A stretch of DNA of 60,000 nucleotides from Gnetum montanum (lineage: Eukaryota > Streptophyta > Gnetopsida > Gnetales > Gnetaceae): assembly GCA_015680685.1 (NCBI GenBank), contig MNCI01002989.1, forward strand, positions 333,484-393,483, written 5' to 3'. The notes under the pieces are model-generated. The model made no database searches. It was not told the DNA's origin and saw nothing but the letters and a program-made list of their open reading frames with translations. The position numbers were made by a program, and so were the translations under genes. Each line of letters begins with the position of its first letter. Positions within the stretch are counted from its first letter, which is position 1. Below, piece after piece: positions 9,930-21,478 of this stretch.

Positions 9930-11368
9930 ACCAACTGGTGGGAACCAGGCAACCGATTCTAGATGTCTTCAATCTTCTGAACAACATAATTGTAACTTAC
10001 TTGGAGCTATTGGAAGCAAGGGTCAAGAACATCATTCTGGAGGGCCAACTTGAAATAGCCAAAGAGCTAAATGAATGCTTAGCTATGGAGGTTGTCGAAC
10101 TAAGAGCCCATATTGTTGACCTTGCATTCCTCAACCCAATACTAACAAAGAATAAAGCTCTTGAACATCTTCACATAAGACTAAAAGGCGTTGAGGGTGT
10201 GATGGAGATGGTGGTGTTCTATTGATCCTTGGTAGAGGCCACTTAGCATAAAATTTAGAAGGCCTTGGATTAGACCCGCTAGGAGATGGTACAATTGACT
10301 ACAAAGAATCATTGCCTACGAAATGTTGATGCATAAAAATAGAATATGGTAGATTTCATCCATCAATAGTATGAATAGCTAGGCAGAGTGAACACTAAGC
10401 TGAGGAGATTAGCAGTAGAAAATAGAAACCTCTCTATCGAGGAGGTCCGTGCTCTTCGCCAAAAGACTACAATCGAAGTAGTCACTTGGAAATTAAAGGC
10501 TCTCAAATTTGAGAGAGTCAAAAATTACTACAGATATTAGCTTGGTCTACACAAATAAGTTAATGAAAAACACATCTAGTTAGTGAAGGAAAAGGTAAAT
10601 GAGAGCCTCCAGTAACTCCAATAAGGAAGAGAGGTATGACAACCTATCATTGATGGTATAGATGCCTACAACAAAGTGGAGATTCACATGGAGGAGTTGT
10701 AGATTAAAGAGATGATAGAATACATGGAGCTTACCAATCTTCGATATGCAAATCTGGTTATGCTGAGTGTTAGACGACCGTAGTCTAAATTGGAGAAATA
10801 AGTGGGTAGCTTATACTTGTTGTATAAGACAAAGTTCAAGCATCACAAGGACACCAAGTAGAAGCTTGTAGTGGTAAATGCGGAACTCAAGGTTCTCAAG
10901 GCGAAGTTCACTGATCAAATATTAACTACTAAGAACCTGGCCAAAAGGATGAATGAGTACTAAGAGTTGCAGAATACAATTAGGGTGTTTGATATTGAAT
11001 GTAAGCAATTCATTGCTTAGTTTATCAATGTCAAGGAGTTGTTCCCAAAAATGCTTTATCTATGGGATATCCCCATTCCAGCCCACATTGGTGATGTCAC
11101 GTGAATTGTGAATGATCCTTGGAGCAAGGAGGAGAAGATGAAGAAATTGTTGGATGCCTTTCACCTTCCACTAGAAGTGGCAGCTATAGCAAGACAACCA
11201 TAGCTGCCTCAACCACTACGTGCACCCAAAGTTGGAGAAGGTTCTTTGGAGCCCTAGGAACCTCCACCACTTGGGACCGTCTAACCTTTTTAACCATCTT
11301 CATGCTATCAGAGGATGTGTTGTGCAATTTTATTCAATCATGTTCTGGTGTTCAATTTCATGTCATGA
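9930..11368 (+). pseudogene. Coiled-coil-like retroelement ORF, one frame with 26 stops
   Basis: Read in the frame of 9905, about 480 codons run without any frameshift. The first part (to 10222) is open; from 10223 to 11299 I count 26 in-frame stops: 15 TAG, 8 TAA, 3 TGA. The protein is rich in Leu, Lys, Glu, Val and Asn with heptad-like spacing, then a Pro-rich tail from about 11170 (repeated Pro-Gln/Pro-Pro). In-frame CAG is rare (3) while CAA is common, so most stops fit Gln codons hit by C-to-T change. No domain recognised. It precedes a polypurine tract and an LTR on the same strand, so it is probably the last ORF of that element. Confidence 0.6.
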
Positions 11369-11507
11369 ACACCATAATTTTGTAATCAATGTCGATCTGT
11401 ACACCTAGGCACTTAGTTTTGTTTTTTTATGTTACCTTGGTTGTATCATAAGTTGGTTAATAATTCCATACCTTTCCCATTTTTGTAAAGATTTAGTCAT
11501 GGGGGTA
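11369..11507 (+). other. 3' non-coding part and polypurine tract before LTR
   Basis: AT-rich sequence ending in CATGGGGGTA at 11498-11507, directly before the LTR start TGATTAAG. The GGGGGTA run is polypurine-tract-like and matches the GTAGGGGTA found at the same place in the nested Athila-like element. Confidence 0.55.
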
Positions 11508-12371
11508 TGATTAAGTGTCTTTGGTCAACTACATTGATAGGATGCCATTGACAGGATCCTGTCAATGTAGGGTTTTCTGCATTGACGTATACTTGTCGAC
11601 ATGGCATCCTGGTAGGTCTATAAATACAGCATCCCAGTTGTGTTAATGAGAGTTAGATTTTTAGTTGCTAGTGGAATTCTTATAGTTTGTTTTCATAAGA
11701 GAGAATAATTTTCTAAGTGCTTGTGGCGAGAGTTAAGAAGTGTATGGATCTTTATTTTAGCACTATTGTACCTGAGCATTACATTGTGTGCGACAATAAA
11801 GATGAGCTTTTTGATAAACCTTGCAGCACTTGGACTAGCTTAATGATTTATTTATGAATTTATTATTTTAATTAATTAAACTAGAATTATTAAGATTTTA
11901 AGTAATTAATTAATTAAGCTAAATACACTAGCATACATAAGTACAACCACTTCAAACATATGTATAACACTTGGTAATCCCAGTAGCGCTTAACGCTTGG
12001 TCGCCCAATAGTGTTATATTTGTTCAGGATGTGTACAGAAAGTCAGACCAGATGCTTATGTTAGGATAGTTAGTTAGTAATTAGCAATTAAATTAGTTGA
12101 ATTATTTAATTAATTTATTCTCAATCTATTACCAACCTTAGGTGAACAATATATAAAAATGATAAAAATCATGTTCCTAGATTACACTTAATCATACAAC
12201 TGAGCCTCACAAGTGTAGTTGGGAAGACAATGATCATTCCATGATTAGATTCACCTTCTAGATTGAATCTTGTGTACAAGAACACTAGGAATCAATGGAA
12301 TTCAACCAAATCATACGTGAAAGCCTTAGTGATTCGAATGGTTGGGCGTAGGGGTACCTCACTACTCATCA
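11508..12371 (+). mobile_element. LTR copy A (probable 3' LTR, plus orientation)
   Basis: Starts TGATTAAG after a polypurine tract and ends ACTACTCATCA. TATA-like CTATAAATAC lies at about 11618, the polyadenylation-type GACAATAAAGATGAGC near 11794. It is a diverged relative, in opposite orientation, of the LTRs at 12876-13681 and 23596-24388: shared blocks include TGTACCTGAGCA, GACAATAAAGATGA and AAACCTTGCAGCA. The 5' partner is not seen. Confidence 0.65.
11546..11567. repeat. Perfect 22-bp palindrome
   Basis: CATTGACAGGA followed directly by its reverse complement, centred on a BamHI-type GGATCC. Flanks extend the symmetry: ACATTGATAGGAT at 11531 repeats the left arm with one change. It sits in the short U3 of LTR copy A, about 50 bp upstream of the TATA-like box. 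Confidence 0.9.
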
Positions 12372-12875
12372 CTTGTCGACGCATCATAGGATGCATTGGC
12401 GCATGTGTGTTGATGCTAATCCAACCATTGCCTATATAATAAGTATGCACACCTACCTCAATTATGACACCATTTGGTCGATTCCCTAGTCAAACTCTTG
12501 AAATTTCTCTTTGTAAAATTTAGCAAACTTTTCCTCATGAGTGCTTGTAGTGTGGATTGAATTGATTATACAACATTTTATTTTGGTGCAATATGTACCT
12601 AGACGCACTTGCTTGAATGACAATAAAATCAAGATTTATTCTATCCATTGCAACACTTAGATTAGTTTAAATTTATTTTCTAACACTTTAGTTTGAATGC
12701 AATTTACTTTCTTGCCTTTAAGCATTTAATATGATATAATTTTTAATTAACGTGAGTATGACCACTTCAAGCATAATATACTAACACTTAGTAATCCTAG
12801 TAGTAGATACTTGGCATGCCCAATAGTAAACACTTGGTAATTTAGTAGTGTTAGTATATGTTCAAGATGTGTCCA
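12372..12875 (+). mobile_element. LTR-like copy B, left part
   Basis: Follows LTR copy A directly and has the same order of blocks: TATA-like CCTATATAATAAG (about 12431), TGTACCTAGACGCAC, GACAATAAAATCAAG, then the TAATCCTAGTAGTA / TTGGTAATTTAGTAG region. Ends at 12875 where the Athila-like element begins; the sequence resumes at 24389. The start is uncertain (12372-12406). Confidence 0.6.
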
Positions 12876-13681
12876 TGATGAGCGGCGAGGTATCCCTACG
12901 CTTAACCATACAAATACGAGCATCTATGCACGATTCGGTCGAATTCCAAGGACTAAGTGCTTATGTGCCTTTGTAGAACAAGGATGGGTTGATCAATCAT
13001 TGTCTTCCCAAGCTTACTTGTATAGCACAATTGTATGGTTAAGTAAACTTGAGGTACTTGATTTTTATAGTTTTTATGTTTTATGTCCTAGTGCTACAAA
13101 GGGAGGAGAGAGATAACTAAGTAACTAATTTTGATTTAACTACTCAACTATCCCTTAACTAGTCCTAACACCAGCATCTATTTTCACTTGTCGTACACAT
13201 TCTGAACTAGTGCAACACTACTGGGATTACCAAACTCTAACCATTACTAGGTTACCAAGCATTACATGCATGCTCGAAGTGATCATACTAAGTGTGCTTA
13301 CTTAGGAGAGTTGTAGGGGGAGAGAGAACATTAATTAACTAAGGAAAGCATTAAGTAACAGTAATTAACATTAATTAATCTATTCTGAATGCTGCAAGGT
13401 TTATGACAAAGTTCATCTTTATTGTCGTACACAAGATGTGCTCAGGTACACAATGCTCAAATAAATATTCGTTCACTTTATGACTCATACTGTAGGCACT
13501 CAGAAATAATTCTATCTCTGGAAAGGGAAAAAGGCAAGAGTTTGGGTAAGGGACTAAGACTAACTATGCAAACCAAGTGTGCCTGCCTCTTATTTATAGG
13601 CAATGAGGTAGGCCCCAATATCGCGTACATGATATTGCTTGGAAGGCTCCAATATTGCGTACTTGATATCGTAGCTCATCA
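12876..13681 (-). repeat. 3' LTR of Athila-like element (806 bp)
   Basis: TGATGAG...GCTCATCA ends. Minus-strand TATA-like CCTATAAATAAG near 13590 lies only about 80 bp from the U3 start, and the GACAATAAAGATGAAC polyadenylation-type block near 13415. Pairs with 23596-24388. The minus-strand GTAGGGGTA just to its right is the probable polypurine tract. Confidence 0.9.
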
Positions 13682-15635
13682 TACCCCTACGACTAAATGA
13701 AAACTCATCCTCAAGTTCCTTACAAAATATTGGGAAGGTATGGGATTATTGATTGAATGAGAACTGACTGCGACAAAGAATAACAGACTCAAAGTGCCTA
13801 GTGAACAGATCGACAAACATATTACAACATTGGTGTTCACGCCCTTTATGGTGAACACTGTACATAGATGATATCTGAACCCTCATTCGACAACTTCAAG
13901 AGAGAGTAAAGAAACTGAGGCCCATTGCTACCGACGTCACGATTACGCCTTCCGTTGTTTATCCATAGCCATGTGACCAAACTTGTTCCCAGCATAAACC
14001 CTCCAGCTCTAATCCATTCCAAGTGCTTCCGCCTATCCTAGTCCATAGTTCATGCAATTGCCATTTGCACACAAAACACAATCACAAATGAGCAAGGATA
14101 AGTAAACCATAATGCAGTTGATACCTTGCCTTGATATAAAGTATTGGCTGGGTTGTGGTTATGACAGAAACTCGGTTAGAGGTTTATCACTAATAACTAC
14201 CCAAGTTCTAGGGGTGACACAAGTAGTAGAATGGAAAAATTTGTGATAGGCCCCCCACAACTAAGAGCGAACCTCCGGTAGCAATAGGGTGGAAAAGTAT
14301 AGGGAACAAGAAAAATGGGAAAAATAACAATGACGATGCTAATAAAATGGATGTCATGGATGGGGATGAAATGAGAAATTGCTGATTGCAAGAAATGTTT
14401 AAGGAAAAGAATTTAATAATTACACCATAAAGAAATGTTAGTGGTCCTCCCCAAAGTAGGCTCATGCCCTTTATGGCCTAACAAACCCACAAACCAAAGA
14501 GTCCATAGGCTCTAGGAATGACATATGGAACCGGTGGTTAAAGATTGACCTACAAGAATTTACCAAAAAATAACAATGCATTAACCAGGAGATAAACTAA
14601 TCATAAAATCGGCAATGAGGTGGAAAATGGGACGAAAGATGGAGAGTAGAAAATGGAATGGAATCCCAAGAGCAAGGTTGTGTAAAGTCCCTTGTGTATA
14701 TTATGGTTAAGGTAACTAAGTAGAACTCATTCCAAATCCAGACTCAAACCAACCACATTCAGTGACCTCACATCAATACACTTGGCCAATCCATCCCCTT
14801 GAAGAAATAAGAATGCTTCCCCAAAGAGCCACCACCATTCCAAGGAGAGCGAGATGGAGAAGCAAGAAGCAAGAAAGGGCCTTAGTTAGAAAGAACCTTC
14901 AGGCATGGGTAACATGTCTTTCCAGTGCTTGTAGCCTAGATTTCTTCATTATGTCTAAGGGATGTGCTTTGAATTCTCACCAGTTTTTTTTTAACGTGAG
15001 AACCACACCACGCAAAGAATTATTTGATTTATTCGACTTCCTAATGTTTGGTCATCAGAAGAATGGCGGAGAACCCATGAAAAGTATCCCAAGTACCCAG
15101 GAGAATAGCCAGCACACATGCATCAAATCCCCTTGAAGTCACATCCTTTTCAACCATTGAATCCTTCCTCGATTTGAAGAATATGAAGCCACCAATTTAT
15201 TAATAAATTTATTTAGAAAAAGGGATAGTACAGTTCCAAGACCAAGCGAGACCATAGAGTTGAATGGACGAATGGACGGTGTGGGCTCATTGCCTGTTTT
15301 ATCAAAAGAACCATATCATAGTATCATCATTGAAAATCAAATGTAAAAACCCAACATTAACAATCAACACCATTATAGTACAATCCACCATCATGAGCAC
15401 TTATTGTATGATGAATGAAAGTAAATCAAACAAAGAAATAGGAAAAAATGTAAACCATGGTGTAAAACAAAAAATAAATAAAATTGTAAAACAAAAGATA
15501 CAAAAAAAAAAGAGAGCTGAGGGCTTAGAATGGTTAGCATTGGTGGCCATCTCCCCCACAACTAAGTTGGAAGAAGGAGATCCAAAATAACGAGCAGGGT
15601 TGTCCACCAATAGATGTAGTATTGGTACTAGCTAT
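13682..15635 (-). other. 3' non-coding region of Athila-like element
   Basis: No env-like or other recognisable protein on either strand; short open frames at 14197-14465 and 14762-15136 look incidental. Two minus-strand purine-rich motifs of the type CTTAGTTGTGGGGG occur, opposite 15550-15567 and 14247-14265. The first lies where plant gypsy elements have an internal purine-rich stretch after pol. Confidence 0.6.
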
Positions 15636-16870
15636 TCAAAGCTCATGAAAGGGTTTGGTTTGTTGGATGTTGACCAAAAATTTCTTATCTGGGCTCTCAA
15701 GTTTGTAAATCATCATGGCCCCTAAAGGAAAAGTTGCATAAATAATATAAGGTCCTTCCCACAAGGTTTGAAATGTAGTGCGTTGTGGCACATGTGTGGG
15801 ATTCCAGTATAGAACCTTATCTCCTAGTTGATATTTAACTTTCCTAATTTTCAAGTCATGACATCATTTATTGAAGGCCTTATGTAATTCGTTAGATGAC
15901 AGGGCGGCTAATCGATTCTCATCTAGTAAGTTAAGGGTCATTAACAGTTCTTTTTGTGCTAGATCAAGGTCAAGGTTGAGATCACACGCCATAGATAGTG
16001 TATGGAGTTCTACTTGAATGGGAAGTGTTGGAAGTTCCCTGTACACTAACTCATAGGGAGAGTAGCCTATAGGGAGTTTTCATGTGGAGCGGTATGCCCA
16101 AAGAGCATCATTCAGTTTGGTGCTCCGATCTCTCCTATACTTACTAATAGTTCTTATCAATATTTTTGTAATCTCTCTATTGGTGACCTCGGCTTGACCA
16201 TTCACTTGAGGGTGGTATGGAGTAGTCAATTTGTGTTCAACCCCTAAGCGTTGCATCAGCTTCCGAAAAGTTGCACCTATAAAATGTGTGCCATTGTCAG
16301 AAATAAGTGCACGAGGCATGCCAAACTTGTTTACGATTTGTTGTTGAACAAATTGTGCAGCTGTAGATGAGGTAAAATCCTTAACAGTAGCTGCTTCTAC
16401 CCATTTTGTAAAGTAGTCAATAGCAACAACAATGTAAGCTTTCCCATTGGACATTGGTGTAATGGGCCCCATAAAATCAATTCCCCATATGTCGAAAGGT
16501 TCTAAAGGTTGAATCCATTGTTGTGGACCCTCCATTCTAGCAGTCATTCCCCCATCACATTGACAATGCTCACAAGATTGGATGAAATGATGGACATCCC
16601 AAAACAATGTAGGCCAATAATATCCTGTAGGTAGGATTTTAATGGTTGTTCATCTCCCAACATAATGACCCCCCACAAAGACCCTCATGAGCATCTTGGA
16701 GAACTCGTAGTTGATTTATATTAGGAACGCACCATCGAACCAAGCCATCGGGACATCCTTTATAAAGTTTCCCATTGATCTCCATAAAATACTTGGCTCA
16801 GTGAAGGAACTGTGGTTTCTTTTTAGCATCTAACTCTTGTGGTGTTTTTTGTGTAACGAGATAGGTGAGA
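15636..16870 (-). pseudogene. Integrase of Athila-like element
   Basis: The zinc-binding N-terminal region (about 16870-16608) includes stops. The core (16607-16080) keeps the three catalytic acids: GIDFMGP, ISDNGTHF and GQAEVTNREI. The C-terminal region (16080-15636) keeps LPIGYSPYELVY and YQLGDKVLYWNP. At least two in-frame stops split core from C-terminus (near 16079 and 15863), so the active-site residues survive but the protein does not. Confidence 0.9.
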
Positions 16871-16881
16871 ATACTACTATA

Positions 16882-17390
16882 CTATTTTGTTTCCATGGTC
16901 AATTGATTAGTTACTACACTTGCAAAGAGGAGTTCATTGGGGAAATGATCAGAAATTGGATACTCATCTTCTTTGTTGTCCCATCGCAACTGAGATAAAT
17001 GATCAGCAACTATGTTCTCGATGAGTTTACGATCAATCATTATAAGATTGAATTCTTGTAAGATTACGAGCCATCGTATGATGCAAGGGTTCATCATTGG
17101 TTTATTTATTAGGAACCTTATTGCACTATGATCCATGTGCATGAATACCTTATAGCCCAAGACATAGTGCCTAAATTTTTCTAGTGCAAACACTATAGCC
17201 ATTAATTCTTTCTCTGTTGTGGTGTAGTTAAGTTGTGCACCAGCAATACTCCTACTTGCATAGTGGATATAATAAGGATGTTTTTGGTCATCTAACTATG
17301 TAAGTAAGCATAGTTGGATGCATCAGTCATTATGCGGAATGGTCTGGACTAGTCAGGAGCTTGTAGAATGGGTGTTTCTATGAGCTTCTA
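16882..17390 (-). pseudogene. RNase H of Athila-like element
   Basis: The open part 17202-16882 has VFALEKFRHYVLGYKV, DHSAIRFLINK and NIVADHLSQL, the usual RT-linked RNase H blocks of plant gypsy pol. The upstream part to 17390 has stops. Confidence 0.85.
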
Positions 17391-18500
17391 TTTTAACGTT
17401 TGGAAAGCTAGTTCGCATTCCCTAGTCCATTGAAAAGGTACGCCCTTTTTCGTTAGTTCAACCAATGGTCTTTCAACCTTTGAAAAGTTCTTAATAAACC
17501 TTTTTTAATAGCCAGTGTGTCCAAGGAATGACAGGATATCTTTTACAGTTTCAGGTTGCTGAGTGATTCCTTAAATAACTTTGATCTTTTCGGGGTCTAC
17601 CTATATCCCTATTTGTGAAATATTATGCCCTAATATGACACCTTCTTGGACCATTAAATGGCTTTTTTGCTAGTTGAGCCTTAAATTGGTTTTTACACAT
17701 GACTTTAGTACTTACTCTAACTGGTCCAAGGCTTGATTGAAGTTCACTCCGTAAGTGGAGAAGTCATCCATGAAGACTTCCACAGCATTTCCTATCTGCT
17801 GCTGGAATATGCTTAGAACTAATCATTGAAACATTGCAAGGGTACTGCACAAGCCAAACAACATTTGTTTGTATGCAAATGTTCCCCAAAGACTAGTGAA
17901 TGCAGTCTTGGCTTGGTCTTCTGGGGCTATTTGTATTTGGTTGTACCCACTGTACCCATTCAGAAAACTATAGTAGCGATGCCCTGTAATGGTGTCTAAG
18001 ACTTGGTCGACGAATGGCAATAGAAAGTGGTCTTTGAATGTTGCCATATTCAGTAGCCTAAAATCTATGCACATCCTCCATTTACCTCCCTTTTTGGGCA
18101 TAATAACTAAGGGGCTAACCCATTCACTATCAGCAATGGGGTATATGAACCCAACTTTTAGAAGCTATTCAATTTCTTCCTTAACCACTTGCTTAAGCTT
18201 TGGGTTCAATCACCTCTGCGATTGTCATCTAGGCTTCATGGAGGGGTCGGTGTAAATTCTGTGCTGGCATATCCTAGGATCTATTCCAGTTAATTTGGAT
18301 ATGACTAAGCGAAGGCTTTCAACCATTTTTTTATCACCTTCAATAGTCTCTCTTTCTATTGAGGAGCAAGCTTCGCGTTAATAATTACCGATTTTCCATT
18401 CTTGAGAAACGTGTACTCCATATCGGTGGGCAATGGTTTTAACTCAAGGGGCTCTTGCTTAAACTTATCAGGGATTTCCAACTTTCCCCAGTTGATATTT
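17391..18500 (-). pseudogene. Reverse transcriptase of Athila-like element
   Basis: Open part 18101-17823 reads WRMCIDFRLLNMATFKDHF, YYSFLNGYSGYNQI and AFTSLWGTFAYKQMLFGLC, close to Athila RT. The catalytic box FMDDF is present at 17773-17759, but stops lie on both sides. Upstream sequence to 18500 is degraded RT N-terminus. Confidence 0.9.
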
Positions 18501-19062
18501 TCAATGTCAAGACTTGGAAGTTGGTGATGGACTTACTCTAATGTGTTTATGCTATCGATGTAAGCGCAAGTCAAACCCTCAATTGGTTCCATGCATATAG
18601 TTGAACTACTCTCTTGATCAACTATCAGCCACTGGGTGCCTTCTTCTCTTGTGGTTGTTGCATACAGGCATCTTTGTATATTAGTCACTTGTGGACACTG
18701 ATTACATGTAAGCAATGTTAAATGTTGTACAAATCATGCCTTCTGCATGCAATTACACCCTGTGTCATTGTATGCGATGCATGGAACTTTCCTCTTCTCA
18801 ATCTTCCCAAATGTATTTTCCTTTGATATTTCCAGGGAAGGATCACAGATTCCTAAGCATGCGTCAATTCTGCTTAGCCATGCTCTTCCCATTATGATTG
18901 GGAAGTCCCCTTACCATTGTTCACTTGAATCAATCGGAAGTCAGCTGGATACAACCACCCACAAATAGTGGTATCAATGTCCTCCACTAGCCCTAATGGG
19001 ATAGTGATGGACTGGTCGGCCAACTCTAAATGAATGTTACTCTTTTTTAGTGGAGGCAGGTT
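18501..19062 (-). pseudogene. Degraded protease-RT linker of Athila-like element
   Basis: Coding-like minus-strand sequence with many stops between protease and RT; an open stretch 18715-18533 has no recognised domain. Confidence 0.5.
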
Positions 19063-19400
19063 CTAGGCTTTGTACATTTCTTGAGAGATTAGGTTGACAC
19101 CGGAACCTAAATCCAAAAAAGCCTTGCACGGTTCATTCCCAACGATTTGTAAATATATAAGAGAACTTCCAGGATTACAAAATTTCCTAAAAAGATGATC
19201 GGCCTTAATCCAATTGGTGATGGCATGAGTTAACATGACCATATGTGTTAGGCACGGTGTTTGGCCTGAAGGGAGTTCCGAAGTTTTGATTGGTAATGAG
19301 GCATCTAAAGGATTAGCCACTTGTGGTTGCAAGGGCTTAGGTGGACTTTTGGCTCTAAAGAAAGGTCTTTTCTTTATGCGGTTGTCAAAACCAATAGTAG
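19063..19400 (-). pseudogene. Aspartic protease of Athila-like element
   Basis: Frame 19332-19063 has IYLQIVGNEPCKAFLDLGSG followed by VNLIS; the DLG is the retropepsin active site as in Athila (DLGAS type). Continuous with the gag tail on the right. Confidence 0.8.
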
Positions 19401-21478
19401 ATTGAGAGTTAACAACCCTTGTAGTGTTACGTTGTTACAGCTAGGCAGGGAGTTCACCCTACATAGCTGGAGTAGGTGGTAATGGAGATATGGGTGGAAG
19501 AGGTGTAGCCGGATGAGAAGGATAGTATGTCTATGGAACGTCACCCCTAGGAGAAGGAGTCCTATAGTACTCATGAGCTTGGTAGTGAGGTTGAGGAGTG
19601 ACGTGACCAGTAGAGTCATGTGGAGAGATTGGCTGCTGCACGTAATATCCATACAGGTCAGTTTGCCAGTAAGGATACTGTTGTCGTGGTGGTGGCATTC
19701 CCCATAATTGTGGGTATTGCCACTATTGATACTGATCGATTGGTTGTGGTGGAGTTCCACTTGGATAATATGTTAAGGGTTGGTGGAACTGCCTTGGGTT
19801 ACCTTGAGGATAAGGAAACCTTTGGGGTGTTTACCTTTTGTTTAATCATGGGTTGAGTGCATACACCCCAGACTCCTGCAGATGTGAGATTACAGGGCAA
19901 CATCCCTTAGGATGGTCATATTGGCATATCTCGCATCCACTATCATTGTCTGTATTCGAAACCATAACCTCTTCGATGATGGCAACTTTGTCCTTACCCT
20001 TGTTACATGCATATTCTGCTTCTCTCTTCTTCTTTTTCTTTTCCCATTCACTACCTTGCTCTCTAGACTCCTCTACTATTTTGAGAACAGTTTGAAATTT
20101 ATCATCTAGGGAGTCCCACATTTGGTCTACCTTTGCCGATACTTTTCATGTAGGTTTTTGAATGTGTAAAGTTTTCCTATTCACCATCTCTTTGAGTGGT
20201 GACTCTTCTTCATCCTCACAAAATCTTACTCCCTTCTTTCGGAGGGAAGGATCTCTGTTATATTCCTTCGCACTTTCTCTTTTCTGTAACTCACCTCCCT
20301 CTTTAGCAACTTGCTCCAATAATCTTTGTACTTGATGGGTCCTAAGCCCAGATAGTCTTCCTTGGGCATAAGTCCCAAGGGTTCTTTGTGTTTCATGCCT
20401 AAGCTCATCTACGAGATGGCGTAGTTGATCCCTCTGTGAATAACCATGCTAGGACAATGATATAACAGTGCATAATATTGGCCCATGGCAGCATCCAAAG
20501 GTTCATGTCCTCCTTGTCTCCAGCCTTGGATTTGCTTTCACAGGTTGGACACTCGAGAGTACGTTTGGTACTTATTGTTGAACAATTCTAACATGGTACT
20601 CCACCTATGAATGGATTCCAGTTCTAAGGACCGGTACTAGCTTTCCGCTTCTTTGATTAGCATCCGTGGAAACAACTTTAATTTTTGCCATTCATTTTTT
20701 ATGTTTTATAAGGTACATGCATCATGAAATGCTTGTAGATGATTTTGAGAACCAACGTTGTATCCCCCTTCAAATCGTGGGATGTTATTCATATCTAATC
20801 TCTTGATCCTACTATCTTTTTGATGCCTTGTTGGAATTCTAACAGCCTCAGTTGTGTCCAACATACTTCGAGTAGCGAGGAGGGGTTCATTGTGATCGTC
20901 TTGTCCATGGCATCTATGATGCCTACGTTGTTCCCTACTCTCCCTTCTTTCACGGTGTGTTTCTCTAGAGTGCCCTTGTCCCCTTTCTTGACTATTTTGT
21001 CTATGACTCCTATTTTGCCTACCCTTATCCTCATGGTCTTTTTCTTTGTGACTATGTCCAGATCCTAAAGGAGAGGGTGAAAGAGATGATGAAGGTGAAG
21101 AAGAAGGAGGACCATCACCATGTTGGTGCCTGCTTCCTTCTCTTCGGTGGTCATGGCCTCAATCGCGGTTATGATCGGAATGTCCATCTTTGTTATGTGT
21201 TCGTGTTCCTTTTTTAGATCCTTTATGTCTGTCGATACCAAAATTCTGGTTATGGATAGTTGAGTAAAGATTCTAATACACAACTCCTTGACTAAAGTCA
21301 ATGGGAGGAACATCATTGTGTGGGCAATTACCTAAGGCAGGTTCATTACCCTCATTTTCTCTTAGGACATGTGGGACATTTTGCGACAACTTTCCCTTCA
21401 TGGATTCATGATGTCTCTCCTATTGTAAATCCCTTTGATGTTGTGCCTCCGTGGGTCGGTACTCTTTTGAGTCATGAT
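19401..21478 (-). pseudogene. Gag of Athila-like element, main part
   Basis: Minus-strand coding with scattered TAG/TAA. An RS-like basic His/Arg/Ser-rich segment (about 21200-20900) is followed by the gag core (about 20830-20450) with RFEGGYNVGSQNHLQAFHDA, WQKLKLFPRML and WYRSLELESIHRWSTMLELF, then a coiled, Lys/Glu-rich part and a zinc-knuckle-like CEICQYDHPKGCCP near 19930. Joins the N-terminal gag at 23155 once the solo LTR is removed. Confidence 0.8.

Noticed and set aside
9930-11368. Gene using a ciliate-type code (UAG/UAA as Gln)
   Set aside because: Three TGA stops are also present and the segment lies between plant retroelement parts with a polypurine tract and LTR after it; deamination decay is the simpler reading.
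13422-13700. Open frame in the left Athila-like LTR, with a matching one at 24143-24373
   Set aside because: The similarity of the two translations only reflects the two LTR copies; LTRs are not expected to code.
14762-15136. 124-codon frame in the Athila-like 3' region
   Set aside because: Opposite strand to the element, no recognisable domain, low-complexity in places.
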